Part shown: positions 43,719 to 52,423 of the stretch, piece by piece
Layout: each line of letters starts with the position of its first letter
How positions within the stretch are numbered: the first letter of the stretch is position 1
NCBI GenBank assembly: GCA_022827625.1
Contig: JAJEIE010000033.1
Span: 124,001-188,000 of the forward strand
DNA length: 64,000 nt
Direction: 5' to 3'
DNA from: Candidatus Poribacteria bacterium
GTDB lineage: Bacteria > Poribacteria > WGA-4E > WGA-3G
The notes under the pieces: model-generated
Seen by the model: the letters and a program-made list of their open reading frames with translations, nothing else
What the model was told of the DNA's origin: nothing
Database searches by the model: none
Made by a program: the position numbers and the translations under genes

Positions 43719-43833
43719 AATAATTTGGGGCCGGAAGCCTGAACTTGTTCGGGAAAAGTGCGATGTCCCGGATTTGGTCTGGGAATAGACCAAATCCATT
43801 CCTTGTATTACATTTAAATTCGGGCTTCCATCC
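43719..43833. mobile_element. 115-bp structured element with flanking direct repeats
   Basis: Outer arms GGAAGCCTGAA (43733-43743) and TTCGGGCTTCC (43819-43829); inner perfect 11-bp stem GGATTTGGTCT / AGACCAAATCC (43770-43780, 43787-43797). Flanked by direct repeats ATAGTTTTCC at 43709-43718 and 43834-43843, a possible target duplication. Could also be a structured RNA. Confidence 0.55.
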
Positions 43834-43893
43834 ATAGTTTTCCTTCACATAAGTAAACTTATCCCTGAAAACTAAATAGCCCTAAGAATTGAC

Positions 43894-43923
43894 TTGATAC
43901 TCTTTGTAGGAATAGTGTATAAT
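43894..43923 (+). promoter_or_regulatory. Sigma-70-type promoter
   Basis: TTGATA (43894-43899), 18-base spacer, TATAAT (43918-43923), about 77 bases upstream of ATG 44001. Confidence 0.75.
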
Positions 43924-44000
43924 ATTTTTAGGGTTTCCATAAACCTCTTAATCGAACGAGTAAAATTTGATGCCTGACCCTACATCATAGGAGTCCCTCA

Positions 44001-44321
44001 ATGAAAAACATTCTTGCCCTCTCAATACTCTTTTCTGTAATCGCACTGCCGGCATTCGCAGCGTTGACCGAGGCGGACCTCAATAAGATCCGCTTGATCG
44101 TCAAGGAAGAAATCCAAGAGGAAATCAGACCCATAAAAGCCGAGATCGCTGGCATAAAAACGGATATTGGTGCGCTCAAGGAAAATGTCGCACGGTTAGA
44201 TGGGCGTTTGACGGGCGTTGAAAAACAGGTCTCACATGCGACGAATGTAACGTACGGGCTAATTGCTCTGATTGTCGTCGCTATAGGCATCCCGGCGTGG
44301 AGAGGGAAAATAGACCGGTAG
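44001..44321 (+). CDS. Secreted or membrane-anchored coiled-coil protein
   Basis: 106 aa, AGGAG 8 bases before ATG. Signal peptide (1-20, cleavage after AFA), LTEADLNKIRLIVKEEIQEE helix, coiled coil with 7-residue steps (IKAEIAGIKTDIGALKENVARL), then a membrane helix (about 85-102) ending in basic residues. It has the same plan as the 16720 protein (signal peptide, LTxxDxxxIR helix, coil, TM). The function is unknown. Confidence 0.78.
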   Translation: MKNILALSILFSVIALPAFAALTEADLNKIRLIVKEEIQEEIRPIKAEIAGIKTDIGALKENVARLDGRLTGVEKQVSHATNVTYGLIALIVVAIGIPAWRGKIDR

Positions 44322-44778
44322 GGTCTTTGACACCTCTGAAAAATCAACGACACACCTTATCTTAACTTTGCGAAATTGTGGTCTAAATAAGCGTAGGCCC
44401 TACACATCCGATAAATATCGCTACTTTCATCGCTCCCAAAACCCCGCCGAATTACCAAGCCGTTGCCCGTTACCAAAAACCGTAAATCCGCTCCATCCGC
44501 ATAATCCGCGAAAATCCGCGATTCAGACAGGAAAAGGATAACGCCTCACCGCTGGCTGCTATAAACATTTTGAAAAAACACCCAAGCAAAAACCCCCGCT
44601 GGGGCTTGGAGTAGATCAAACCGGCGAAGAAGGGTTCATGATCCGCGAGACACAGGCTAACAGCCTATGCTACAATGAATGACACAGGAAACCAACGGTC
44701 TCCTATGCTACAATGACGCACAATCTAACAAATTACGCTACGAAGATGGCAACTTGGGTTTATTTTTAACTTGCTACG
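44322..44778. other. Intergenic region with dispersed repeats
   Basis: About 455 bases, no gene. Holds a CGCGAAAATCCGCGATTCAG segment (inverse orientation of the 34.5 kb host repeat) at about 44507, AGGCTAACAGCCTATGCTAC (44650-44669) and further TATGCTACAATGA copies near 44703. Confidence 0.7.
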
Positions 44779-45342
44779 TTAGAAAGGAAGGAAAAAAGAG
44801 GCGACGAATAGGACATTGATAAACACCAGCACGCCGCGTCCCAGTCGGGTCTTTAGGCGTGGGAACAGATAGATCGATACGGCGAGAATACCTACGCATT
44901 CTACCACTCGGAAGATACCGGCGTGATGATTGTTATCCCAATACGAAATCGGACTCGCAAAGATAAAATCGGAGAGCGGGAAGAGGTGATGGTGTCCGTC
45001 GTCGTGATGGGTCAGGAAATCGAAAGCGCAGTGAATCAGCATACTCCACGCAACGACTGTCACTCGCTCGGAGTGCATCAGGTAATACCCGATCCCCAAC
45101 AGAATCAGAATTAAAGGCACGGCGTTGAACACATCGAAAAAGTTCTGCCACGCCTCCATGAAGTACCGAGACCCCCACATGTCACGCTGCGAGGTTTGGA
45201 AGATGAAAGTCTCTACGGCGAAGAAGATAAAAATCGGGATGTCGGGTATCACGGCACCGAGGAAGGCGTAAGAGTGGAGGTACGGTTTCCCGCGTTTTGA
45301 GAGGAAGGCGATGTTGAGGATGGCGTGGGATTGGGTGGTCAT
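44779..45342 (-). CDS. YdjM/DUF457-like membrane-bound metal-dependent hydrolase
   Basis: 187 aa with four or five membrane helices. The pattern of His and Asp (SHAILN near the N-terminus; GAVIPDIPIF; HCAFDFLTHHDDGHHHLFPLSDF) matches the YdjM/DUF457 family of membrane-embedded, metal-dependent hydrolase-like proteins. The substrate is unknown. It stands alone on the minus strand. Confidence 0.8.
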   Translation of the reverse strand: MTTQSHAILNIAFLSKRGKPYLHSYAFLGAVIPDIPIFIFFAVETFIFQTSQRDMWGSRYFMEAWQNFFDVFNAVPLILILLGIGYYLMHSERVTVVAWSMLIHCAFDFLTHHDDGHHHLFPLSDFIFASPISYWDNNHHAGIFRVVECVGILAVSIYLFPRLKTRLGRGVLVFINVLFVASFFLPF

Positions 45343-45496
45343 TGTTTTATGGTTTATAGTTGTTGGTTATTGGTTGTTGGTAAAAGAGCGTTGTGGGTAT
45401 GACAAACGTTTGCAACTGACACACGATTAACTAAGAACCAGTAACCATTAACTGAAAGTGGCGCGTAGCGGAACGACCTGACTGCTGACGGCTATT

Positions 45497-46855
45497 TCAC
45501 AAATGCCAGATTTCGCTCTTGAATTCGGGGAATAGGCAATTGAGTAGCACGGCAGTCGTCGTGTTCTTCGTCCAGCAATCGACGAAATTAGCATCCAATT
45601 CCTCTATCCGGCACCGTCCACAGAGTAAGTGCAAGAAGGTGAGATCGGGGAACACCGCGTCACCGTCTTCGATGTCCTCGGGTGTCCAATCGGTGAGTTT
45701 TGTTATGCACCCTTGCTCGAATGTGAAGCGGATGCCGCTGCGATAGAAACTCATCTTGAGTTCCCCTGTGTAGCCTTCCGCAACAGTGCCGATGAGGTGT
45801 TTTTCGAGTGCGGGTTGAATATGCCGTAGAAACGCTATTAGGTTCGGGATTCGGATGTACCACGAGTAGGGTAAGTCCTTACGGACAATAGATTTCGGCA
45901 GGACGGTATAGAACGGATGCTCACGTCCGAGCATGAACTGGATTCCCGCCGCCGCTGAAGCCTTACTTTCGACGGCTATCGGTGTCGCCTTCGCTTTTTT
46001 CCAGAGTTCCCGTAATAGCGACGGCGCGAGATGTAGATATCCGACCCCAGGTTTCAGTTCCATTCGCATCACAATGAAATTAGCGTCCGTGTCCTTGCCC
46101 TCGCCCCATCCGTCGTAGCACCACTGTAGATGTTGCACATATCCAAGCCGTGTCCCCTCCGTATCTTCAATGAGTAGCCATTCCATCCGCGCGCCACTGT
46201 CTGCGGAGCGTCCGTTGAATTCATATTCCCAGAGTTCGGGACTTCGCGGGCATGCAAAGACTTGAGATTCGATTGCGTGTGCGTAGAGGTCTTGAATGAA
46301 AGCGTTGTCCGCATCTGTGCGCGATCGGAGGCGACAGGTCTCTGTCTCGCCGTCTTTCACAGCTGGGATGTGTATCCCATCGATGACCAATTCCGCTTCC
46401 ATATCGAGTGTCATCTCATATCCGAACATTCGATAGTACCACGGTATCCCTGTGATGCCTTGCATGAGTTCCCGGCGCGCCTCGCTCAAGGCGTGAATCA
46501 CCTCAAACTGCTTTCGGACGAGTCCGCGTCTGCGGTATTCCGCTTCAGTTGCGACGAACTCGGGTTGCCCGAACTCGAATGGGATGCCGCTGTAGGTCCA
46601 GGTCTGTGAGATGAGACACATGGATGAGACTATTTTTCCGGTTGTGGTGTCCTCAACGACGGTGAAATCGCTTGCGTTGCAGGTTGGATGGTTCCCGGAC
46701 ATCAAGTCCTTGACGTTCGGACCGGCATCCTCGGCTTCGTGGAGTCGGACGTTGAATTCAGTGAGTGCGTCCACGTCGTCGGGTGTGGCGAATCGGAGTT
46801 TTAGGTTATCGCCGAGGTCTATCGGCATTTTTGAGAGTATGCTGTTTTTTGGCAT
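45497..46855 (-). CDS. Eis-like GNAT acetyltransferase with SCP2-like C-terminal domain
   Basis: 452 aa from ATG 46855, with AAGGAA 7 bases upstream; an in-frame extension to 46918 lacks similarity to the family. N-terminal GNAT domain (LRFATPDDVDALTEFNVRLH; EFVATEAEYRRRGLVRKQFE is the acetyl-CoA-binding R-x-x-G-L), a second GNAT-like middle region, and a C-terminal SCP2/sterol-carrier-like domain (KMSFYRSGIRFTFEQGCITKL). This is the Eis architecture. Acetylates amines, perhaps antibiotics or peptides. Substrate not predictable. Confidence 0.87.
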   Translation of the reverse strand: MPKNSILSKMPIDLGDNLKLRFATPDDVDALTEFNVRLHEAEDAGPNVKDLMSGNHPTCNASDFTVVEDTTTGKIVSSMCLISQTWTYSGIPFEFGQPEFVATEAEYRRRGLVRKQFEVIHALSEARRELMQGITGIPWYYRMFGYEMTLDMEAELVIDGIHIPAVKDGETETCRLRSRTDADNAFIQDLYAHAIESQVFACPRSPELWEYEFNGRSADSGARMEWLLIEDTEGTRLGYVQHLQWCYDGWGEGKDTDANFIVMRMELKPGVGYLHLAPSLLRELWKKAKATPIAVESKASAAAGIQFMLGREHPFYTVLPKSIVRKDLPYSWYIRIPNLIAFLRHIQPALEKHLIGTVAEGYTGELKMSFYRSGIRFTFEQGCITKLTDWTPEDIEDGDAVFPDLTFLHLLCGRCRIEELDANFVDCWTKNTTTAVLLNCLFPEFKSEIWHL

Positions 46856-47128
46856 GGACGTTTCCTTGTGAGGTGATGTATCAAAAGGGATTATAGCACA
46901 GGACGCAAATCGCGTCAAATGGGTTGTGGGTTATAAGTTAACGCAAGTTGCCACTTATTTATACACATAGCACTCCGCTGGAGTGCAAGAGTTGGAATAC
47001 ACGATTTTCTATAGACATATCACCCCGCTGGGGTGAAGAAAGGTATTGAAAAAGGTTTTCCAAACGTGTAGAATTCGTTAGTAGCAACTTGGGTTAAGTT
47101 ATAAGCCAAGCGGGATTTGGGAACAATA

Positions 47129-47363
47129 TAGTGCCTTGTCAACCTTGAATTGAGAGGCGGCTCGTAGTAGTGCGATTTAGCGCACGTCAAAAACGGGCAA
47201 TGAATTGCCCTACTACAAACAGATAGACCTAAGCACACGTCAAAAACGGGCAATGAATTGCCCTACTACAAACAGATAGACCTAAGCACACGTCAAAAAC
47301 GGGCAATGAATTGCCCTACTACAAACAGATAGACCTATCAGTTGAAATTTGACAAAACACGAG
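47129..47363. mobile_element. MITE-like element with tripled 53-bp centre
   Basis: Left end GTGCCTTGTCAA (47131-47142) and right end TTGACAAAACAC (47349-47360) correspond to the perfect ends of the 35244 element with two mismatches. The centre GGGCAATGAATTGCCC...AGATAGACCTA is present three times, at 47181, 47234 and 47287 (period 53). Confidence 0.78.
47181..47338. repeat. Tandem repeat, three 53-bp units
   Basis: Units at 47181-47233, 47234-47286 and 47287-47338, nearly identical; the first begins CGCACG instead of CACACG. Each has the GGGCAATGAATTGCCC palindrome. No spacers, so not CRISPR. Confidence 0.93.
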
Positions 47364-47414
47364 TCTAAAATATTCCAAAATGCTGAAAAAAGCGGTGTAG
47401 ACTTTGTGGAATAT

Positions 47415-47423
47415 TGATATAAT
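47415..47423 (+). promoter_or_regulatory. Extended -10 promoter with possibly leaderless start
   Basis: TGATATAAT (-10 at 47418-47423) stands 9 bases before the comEC ATG at 47433, the same TGATATAATAA sequence as before the TPR gene at 30071. Confidence 0.55.
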
Positions 47424-47432
47424 AACCGAACC

Positions 47433-49904
47433 ATGAAGATTACGCCGCGTCCGGCACTCTACTTTCTGATCCCATACCTCCTCGGCATTGTTGCTGGTAG
47501 TTGGACCTCTATCCCGTTTCTGTGGCTCTGGCTTTCCATTCTGTTCAGTTTTATCGGTAGCCTTGCCACTAAGAATCGGAGACGCTACCTCTCTTACGGA
47601 CTACTCCATCTCGCCGTTTTCGCAGGCGGTATGCTACGTCTGGACATCGCTGCCGTCTCACCCGTCCCCGACCCCTTTTACGATGCACCCGTCAGTTTTT
47701 CAGGTACGACGACCTATCAACCCGAACGCGGGACGGAATGGGAAGCGTGTTATGCTGTGGGTGAACTCCGACGCTTATCAGATCCATCGCAGTGGATGAA
47801 GGCGAAATTGCTTATTAGATTTCAAGAACCCGTGCCGCTCCGCTACGGTAAACAGATAACTCTCACCGGCGTTTTCCAAGAACCGCAAGGCAAACGGAAC
47901 CTTGGCGGCTTCGATTACAAGGCATACCTTGCGCGGCAGAACGTCGTCGGGATCGTCGAAGCCGTAGGACTGCTACGGATTGGTGAACAACGTGGATTTC
48001 CGCCCTTGCGTTGGATAGAGGCACTCCGCATTCGGACAGAACGCCTGATTGATGCCATCTATACCAGCACCTCACTGCACGTCCAACTCGTCAAAGGTAT
48101 CTTACTCGGCAAACGGAGCGATATACCGTCAGAGACGTTAGACACTTTCCGAAATAGCGGCACCTTCCACGTCCTCGCCGTCTCCGGTCTACACGTCGGA
48201 CTCATAGCGGGGTTCTGCTACCTCGGCTTTTCACGCTTCCGATTCCCACAGAAGGTTGTATGTCTGCTGACGATTATCACCGTGCTCATCTATGCGAGTC
48301 TCATCGGGTTCCGTCCGTCTGTCTTTCGTGCGGCGTTGATGGCAATCCTGTTTCTATCTGCTGCGCTCCTCGACCGAGATACCGATATATTTAACCTATT
48401 GGCGTTCGCTGCGCTGGTGTTGCTCCTCTTGAACCCGCATCAGTTGTGGGATGTCGGCTTCCAACTCTCATTCGTTGCCGTCGCATCCATCGTCTATTTC
48501 GTTCCGAAGATGGAGAAACCGTTGCAACACCTCTGGGAAGGCACAGCGGAATCCGCCGAAGCGGACCTCTCAATGCTGACGAAGTTGCGGCACAAGGCAG
48601 TTAAATGGTTTATTTTGTCTTACCTCGTGACGTTCGCTGCACAGATCGGGACAGCACCCTTGATCGCCTACCACTTTTTTCGGACGTATCCGTTGGGGAC
48701 GATTGTGGGTCCCTTTGCCGTAGGACTCGTGTCGCTCATTGTTGCGATGGGGCTGGGGTTCGTCTGTATCGGTTTTGTGTGGCTTCCGTTGGCGAAATTA
48801 TTGTCCGTCCTCAACCACGTTATTATCTCTACCTTCTTAATCCTTATCGGTACCTTTGGGCAGACATGGGGCGTTGTGAAACTCACACCCCCGACCTTTG
48901 GGGGCTTCGTCCTCTACATCGCCGTCTGTCTGGGTATCACACACCGGCAATGGGTTCGTAGGCAGTGGAGAGCTGCGAGTCTCATTGGGCTATCGGTTGT
49001 GGCAATTTGGGTCTGGGACGCTGCGTTTCACGAGAGGGGCAGGCTTCTGGAGGTCGTGACGCTGGATGTCGGGCAAGGCGATGCCGCTGTCGTCCGGTTC
49101 CCTGACAATCGGACGATGCTCATAGACGGCGGTATTCGGCGCACCTATTACGATGAGAAGAAACAGGAGATGACCGACTACGACGTGGGCGAACGGATTA
49201 TTGAACCCTACCTTGACTATCACGGGATTCGGAAACTCGACGCGGTTGTGCTGACCCATCCTGACCTCGACCACGGCGGCGGACTCGGCTATATTTTAGA
49301 AAACTTTGAAGTCTCACGCCTCCTCGGTATATCGGAGATGCCACTCGATTCCCAAACCAATCAACGACTCCGGGCAATTGCCGAAGCACACGATATTCCT
49401 TATGCGTTTCCCTATGCCGGAGAGATTGCGCTAACGCCGACAGCTACACTGCGCTTACTGCATCCGATTGACGCTGCGTCCACTGACCTACTGGATGCAG
49501 ACAAAAACGACGACTCCCTCGTTATCAAACTCTCCTACGGCGAGGTGGATGTGCTCTTTACAGGGGACATCGGCGAAGCGGCAGAGACTCGGCTTATCGC
49601 TTCTGGGCAGGACCTCCGTTCAGAGATTCTGAAGGTTCCGCATCACGGGAGTCGGACATCGAGCAGCGCACCATTTTTAGACGCAGTTCAACCGCGTTGC
49701 GCCATTTTCTCACTCGGTGCGGGGAATCGGTATCAGTTTCCGCACCCTGAAGTCGTTGCGCGGTATGAAGGGCGCGGGTGCCGACTCTGGCGGACGGACG
49801 TATCTGCAGCGATTACCCTCCGCACCGATGGGATACGGTGTTGGATTGAAGGTTTAGCGGTCAGCGGTCAGGGCGTTCCGCTCCGCTCCACTCTCAGCCG
49901 TTAG
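47433..49904 (+). CDS. comEC: ComEC/Rec2 family DNA internalisation protein
   Basis: 823 aa integral membrane protein for uptake of single-stranded DNA in natural competence. Order: N-terminal membrane helices and a DUF4131-like OB region (1-190), the competence domain with FHVLAVSGLHVGLIAG and GFRPSVFRAALMAILFL (about 220-520), and a C-terminal metallo-beta-lactamase domain (LDVGQGDAAVVRFPDNRTMLIDGG; LTHPDLDHGGG; VLFTGDIGE; ILKVPHHGSR). Full length for the family. The ATG follows a TGATATAAT -10 element by 9 bases, with no ribosome binding site in between. Confidence 0.95.
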   Translation: MKITPRPALYFLIPYLLGIVAGSWTSIPFLWLWLSILFSFIGSLATKNRRRYLSYGLLHLAVFAGGMLRLDIAAVSPVPDPFYDAPVSFSGTTTYQPERGTEWEACYAVGELRRLSDPSQWMKAKLLIRFQEPVPLRYGKQITLTGVFQEPQGKRNLGGFDYKAYLARQNVVGIVEAVGLLRIGEQRGFPPLRWIEALRIRTERLIDAIYTSTSLHVQLVKGILLGKRSDIPSETLDTFRNSGTFHVLAVSGLHVGLIAGFCYLGFSRFRFPQKVVCLLTIITVLIYASLIGFRPSVFRAALMAILFLSAALLDRDTDIFNLLAFAALVLLLLNPHQLWDVGFQLSFVAVASIVYFVPKMEKPLQHLWEGTAESAEADLSMLTKLRHKAVKWFILSYLVTFAAQIGTAPLIAYHFFRTYPLGTIVGPFAVGLVSLIVAMGLGFVCIGFVWLPLAKLLSVLNHVIISTFLILIGTFGQTWGVVKLTPPTFGGFVLYIAVCLGITHRQWVRRQWRAASLIGLSVVAIWVWDAAFHERGRLLEVVTLDVGQGDAAVVRFPDNRTMLIDGGIRRTYYDEKKQEMTDYDVGERIIEPYLDYHGIRKLDAVVLTHPDLDHGGGLGYILENFEVSRLLGISEMPLDSQTNQRLRAIAEAHDIPYAFPYAGEIALTPTATLRLLHPIDAASTDLLDADKNDDSLVIKLSYGEVDVLFTGDIGEAAETRLIASGQDLRSEILKVPHHGSRTSSSAPFLDAVQPRCAIFSLGAGNRYQFPHPEVVARYEGRGCRLWRTDVSAAITLRTDGIRCWIEGLAVSGQGVPLRSTLSR

Positions 49905-49963
49905 CAAAGCGGTTTTACGGATAGACGATTTAACTGATGGCTGAAAGCGTAGCGTGCTGATGG

Positions 49964-51049
49964 CTAACTGCTAATTGCTATACGGAGTGCCTCCTGATTC
50001 ATTGCGTCCACGAAAGCGGTATTGATGTCTGATAACGGATATGTTTTTCCGATGAGTTCTCCGAACGGGTAGCGTGTGCGGGTCTCTGCCACAAAACCGA
50101 GGGCATGCCCAAGGGAGGTGTGGTGATAGTTATGAACGCCGCGAAGCACTATACATTTTGTGACAATCTGATGGGCATCCACGGAGATGTCAGCGTTTGG
50201 ATAGACGTAGCCGAGCGTCAAGCAACGTCCACCAATCCCTAACCATGTAATCAGGTTCGGAATCCCAATGGTCGCGCCACTGACTTCCACGCCGAGATCG
50301 GCACCTCGTCCGTTTGTAAGTTCCTTGAGTGCGGTATCAATCTCTGCAACGGATTTGTCGTTTGGGTTGAAGGTGTGTGTCGCACCGAAGCGTTTGGCAA
50401 TCTCCAAACGTCCGGCGTTGGTGTCTACAACAGCGACACAACGGTATCCTTTTTCACGCAGGTAGCACGCCGCATAGATACCGAGCATCCCGGCTCCATG
50501 AATAACAGCCGTTTCACCCGCCTGGAGACCGATCGTCTCTAAACCGTTGACGACAGTTGTGAGGGCGCAGTTGATGGGGACCGCCTCTTTGTCCGTCACG
50601 GCATCAGGGAGGCGATAGATGGCTGTTCCGGGACGGAGTAGGATGTGCGAGGCGAACCCCCCGGATAGGATGGAATCCCCCGCATTACGCGCATGTCCGT
50701 ATTTGAACATCGTTTCGCATTTCTGCGGCAGATTCCGATTGACACAATAGTCGCACGTTCCACAGCAAGCCGTCATGCTCCACGTGATCCGATCTCCTTC
50801 ATGGAGTGTCTCTCCGGTGGCGGACCGGCGGCGGGTCGGTGCTGCAATGGTACCGACGATTTCGTGTCCAAGCACACACGGTGTCTCTGCACCGCGGCGA
50901 CCTGAAACGGTGTGGAGATCGGAACCACAGATGGTTGCGAGTGAAACGCGGACGAGTACATCGTTTGGGGTGGCAGTGATAGGCATCTCGCAGACTTCAA
51001 ATGGTATGCCTACTCCGTGAAAATGGGAAATTTTTGCGGATATTTGCAT
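49964..51049 (-). CDS. Zinc-dependent alcohol dehydrogenase family
   Basis: 361 aa from ATG 51049 (AAGGAA 11 bases upstream); the frame extends to 51103 but the added residues are not family-like. Medium-chain dehydrogenase: catalytic zinc site ATICGSDLHTVSG and GHEIVGTI; structural zinc cysteines in TACCGTCDYCVNRNLPQKC; nucleotide site GAGMLGIYAACYL. The GSDLHT and RGADLGVEVSG blocks fit polyol or threonine dehydrogenase-like members. Oxidises a secondary alcohol using NAD. It stands between comEC and argB, on the minus strand. Confidence 0.92.
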   Translation of the reverse strand: MQISAKISHFHGVGIPFEVCEMPITATPNDVLVRVSLATICGSDLHTVSGRRGAETPCVLGHEIVGTIAAPTRRRSATGETLHEGDRITWSMTACCGTCDYCVNRNLPQKCETMFKYGHARNAGDSILSGGFASHILLRPGTAIYRLPDAVTDKEAVPINCALTTVVNGLETIGLQAGETAVIHGAGMLGIYAACYLREKGYRCVAVVDTNAGRLEIAKRFGATHTFNPNDKSVAEIDTALKELTNGRGADLGVEVSGATIGIPNLITWLGIGGRCLTLGYVYPNADISVDAHQIVTKCIVLRGVHNYHHTSLGHALGFVAETRTRYPFGELIGKTYPLSDINTAFVDAMNQEALRIAISS

Positions 51050-51293
51050 TGTGTTGAGATTCCTTGAAATATTCCGTTGGTTCGTAGTAGGGAAACCATT
51101 CATTGCCCGTTCATAACGTTCTCTGACGTGCGATGAATCGCACTACTACAAACATCTTGTTTTGTGATGGAATTTAAAAAGAGTTCCAGTTAGTCTATAA
51201 AGAAGCACTCTTGATGGTCAAGCTGGCCGCTGATAGCCCGGGGAATGCCACACGGCGTTCATACCGCTGACGGTTAATTTAGCCACTTTTAAT

Positions 51294-51322
51294 TTGACAA
51301 ACAGGGGTATGTCCCGTATCAT
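51294..51322 (+). promoter_or_regulatory. Sigma-70-type promoter upstream of argB
   Basis: TTGACA (51294-51299), 17-base spacer, TATCAT (51317-51322). It is 210 bases before ATG 51532; a family B hairpin stands in the leader. Confidence 0.7.
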
Positions 51323-51435
51323 ATATTATATTAACGTCAGTTCGACTTAAACACTTCGTCAATGCTAAAGGTTCTCTTTTTTGGCTGTCAACGCCCTAAA
51401 TTGTAGCAGCAACTGTTAATGTTTGGCGTGCGCTT

Positions 51436-51454
51436 CGCAAACTAACAGTTTGCG
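51436..51454. repeat. Family B hairpin repeat in the argB leader
   Basis: CGCAAACTAACAGTTTGCG, followed by CCTTTTATCGAACTCACGTT, the same right flank as at 27787-27809. Confidence 0.88.
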
Positions 51455-51531
51455 GTACAAGGAAGCCTTTTATCGAACTCACGTTATATTATACACTATT
51501 TGAAGAAATATAGAGGACACAACTCAAAAAG

Positions 51532-52407
51532 ATGAACAGAACTGCTGAAGTTCTTATTGAAGCCTTACCTTATATTCGTCGGTTTTATGACCGGCGGATT
51601 GTTATCAAATACGGCGGTGCGGCGATGGAGGATGAGGCACTTATCCACTCCGTCATGCAGGACATCGTTTTAATGAAATACGTCGGTATCCGTCCAATTA
51701 TCGTTCACGGCGGTGGCCCCCGAATCACGGCGTGGATGGATAAGGTCGGGAAAGTTCCCGAATTCGTGCAGGGGCTGCGTGTAACCGATGCCGAAACCGT
51801 TGAAATCGCTGAGATGGTTCTCGGGTCCATCAACAAAGAGATCGTTTCATGTATCAATCAACACGGCGGAAAATCAATTGGACTCTCTGGAAAAGACGCG
51901 AACCTAATCCTTGCGGAGAAACAACAGACGCAGCTAACGGATGAAAACGGACAGCAAACTGATGTTGATTTAGGCTACGTCGGAAAAATTATTGGGGTCA
52001 ATACTGAAGCGATCATCGCGCTTGACAAAGCCGATTATATTCCTGTCATCACACCGATTGGGGTCGGTATCGATGGACAGACCTATAACATTAACGCCGA
52101 TACAATGGCGGGTGAGGTCGCAGCGGCGTTCCAAGCGGAAAAGTTGATTGTCTTGACGGACACGCGCGGTATCCTCCGAGACCTATCGGATACGACTTCC
52201 CTGATTCCGACGATTCATATCAGAGAGGTAGATCAATTCATTGCGGAAGGTTTGATCGCAGGGGGTATGCTCCCAAAAGTAGAGGCGTGTACAACGGCAC
52301 TCATGGGTGGGGTTTATAAGACGCATATCATTGATGGAAGAATCGAACACTCTTTACTGCTTGAGGTCTTCACAGAGGGTGGTATCGGCACTGAAATTGT
52401 TAGGTAA
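51532..52407 (+). CDS. argB: Acetylglutamate kinase
   Basis: 291 aa. Phosphorylates N-acetyl-L-glutamate, second step of arginine biosynthesis. Amino-acid-kinase fold with RIVIKYGGAAM (ATP), IVHGGGPRITAWMDKVG (substrate), YNINADTMAGEVAAAF and LTDTRGIL. Typical length for the cyclic pathway enzyme (about 290 aa with the N-terminal helix LIEALPYIRRFYDR, seen in arginine-inhibited forms). The next gene, of unknown function, starts 16 bases after the stop. No other arg genes are here. Confidence 0.97.
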   Translation: MNRTAEVLIEALPYIRRFYDRRIVIKYGGAAMEDEALIHSVMQDIVLMKYVGIRPIIVHGGGPRITAWMDKVGKVPEFVQGLRVTDAETVEIAEMVLGSINKEIVSCINQHGGKSIGLSGKDANLILAEKQQTQLTDENGQQTDVDLGYVGKIIGVNTEAIIALDKADYIPVITPIGVGIDGQTYNINADTMAGEVAAAFQAEKLIVLTDTRGILRDLSDTTSLIPTIHIREVDQFIAEGLIAGGMLPKVEACTTALMGGVYKTHIIDGRIEHSLLLEVFTEGGIGTEIVR

Positions 52408-52423
52408 GTGTGAGGAGAAAAAG

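Larger units (their letters stand above)
43506..44000. other. Intergenic region with hairpin element and promoter
   Basis: About 495 bases: a family B hairpin (43653-43671) set between ATTCTAAAATCTACTATAG and related inverted TTTTAGAATTAT segments; a 115-bp structured element (43719-43833); and a promoter at 43894-43923 upstream of the 44001 gene. Confidence 0.75.
46856..47432. other. Intergenic region with tandem 53-bp array
   Basis: About 575 bases without a gene. It has two TAGACATATCACCCCGCTGG-like copies (46963-46984 and 47012-47034), then a family A/MITE-like element with an amplified centre (47129-47363), then the comEC promoter region. Confidence 0.75.
51050..51531. other. Intergenic region with promoter and repeats upstream of argB
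   Basis: About 480 bases: a family A variant (about 51084-51150, inverse order), a hairpin GAATGCCACACGGCGTTC (51242-51259), the argB promoter and a family B hairpin (51436-51454). No gene. Confidence 0.7.

Noticed and set aside
47181-47338. CRISPR array
   Set aside because: The 53-bp units are contiguous and have no variable spacers; no cas genes nearby. The same applies to 11957-12122 and 23121-23188.
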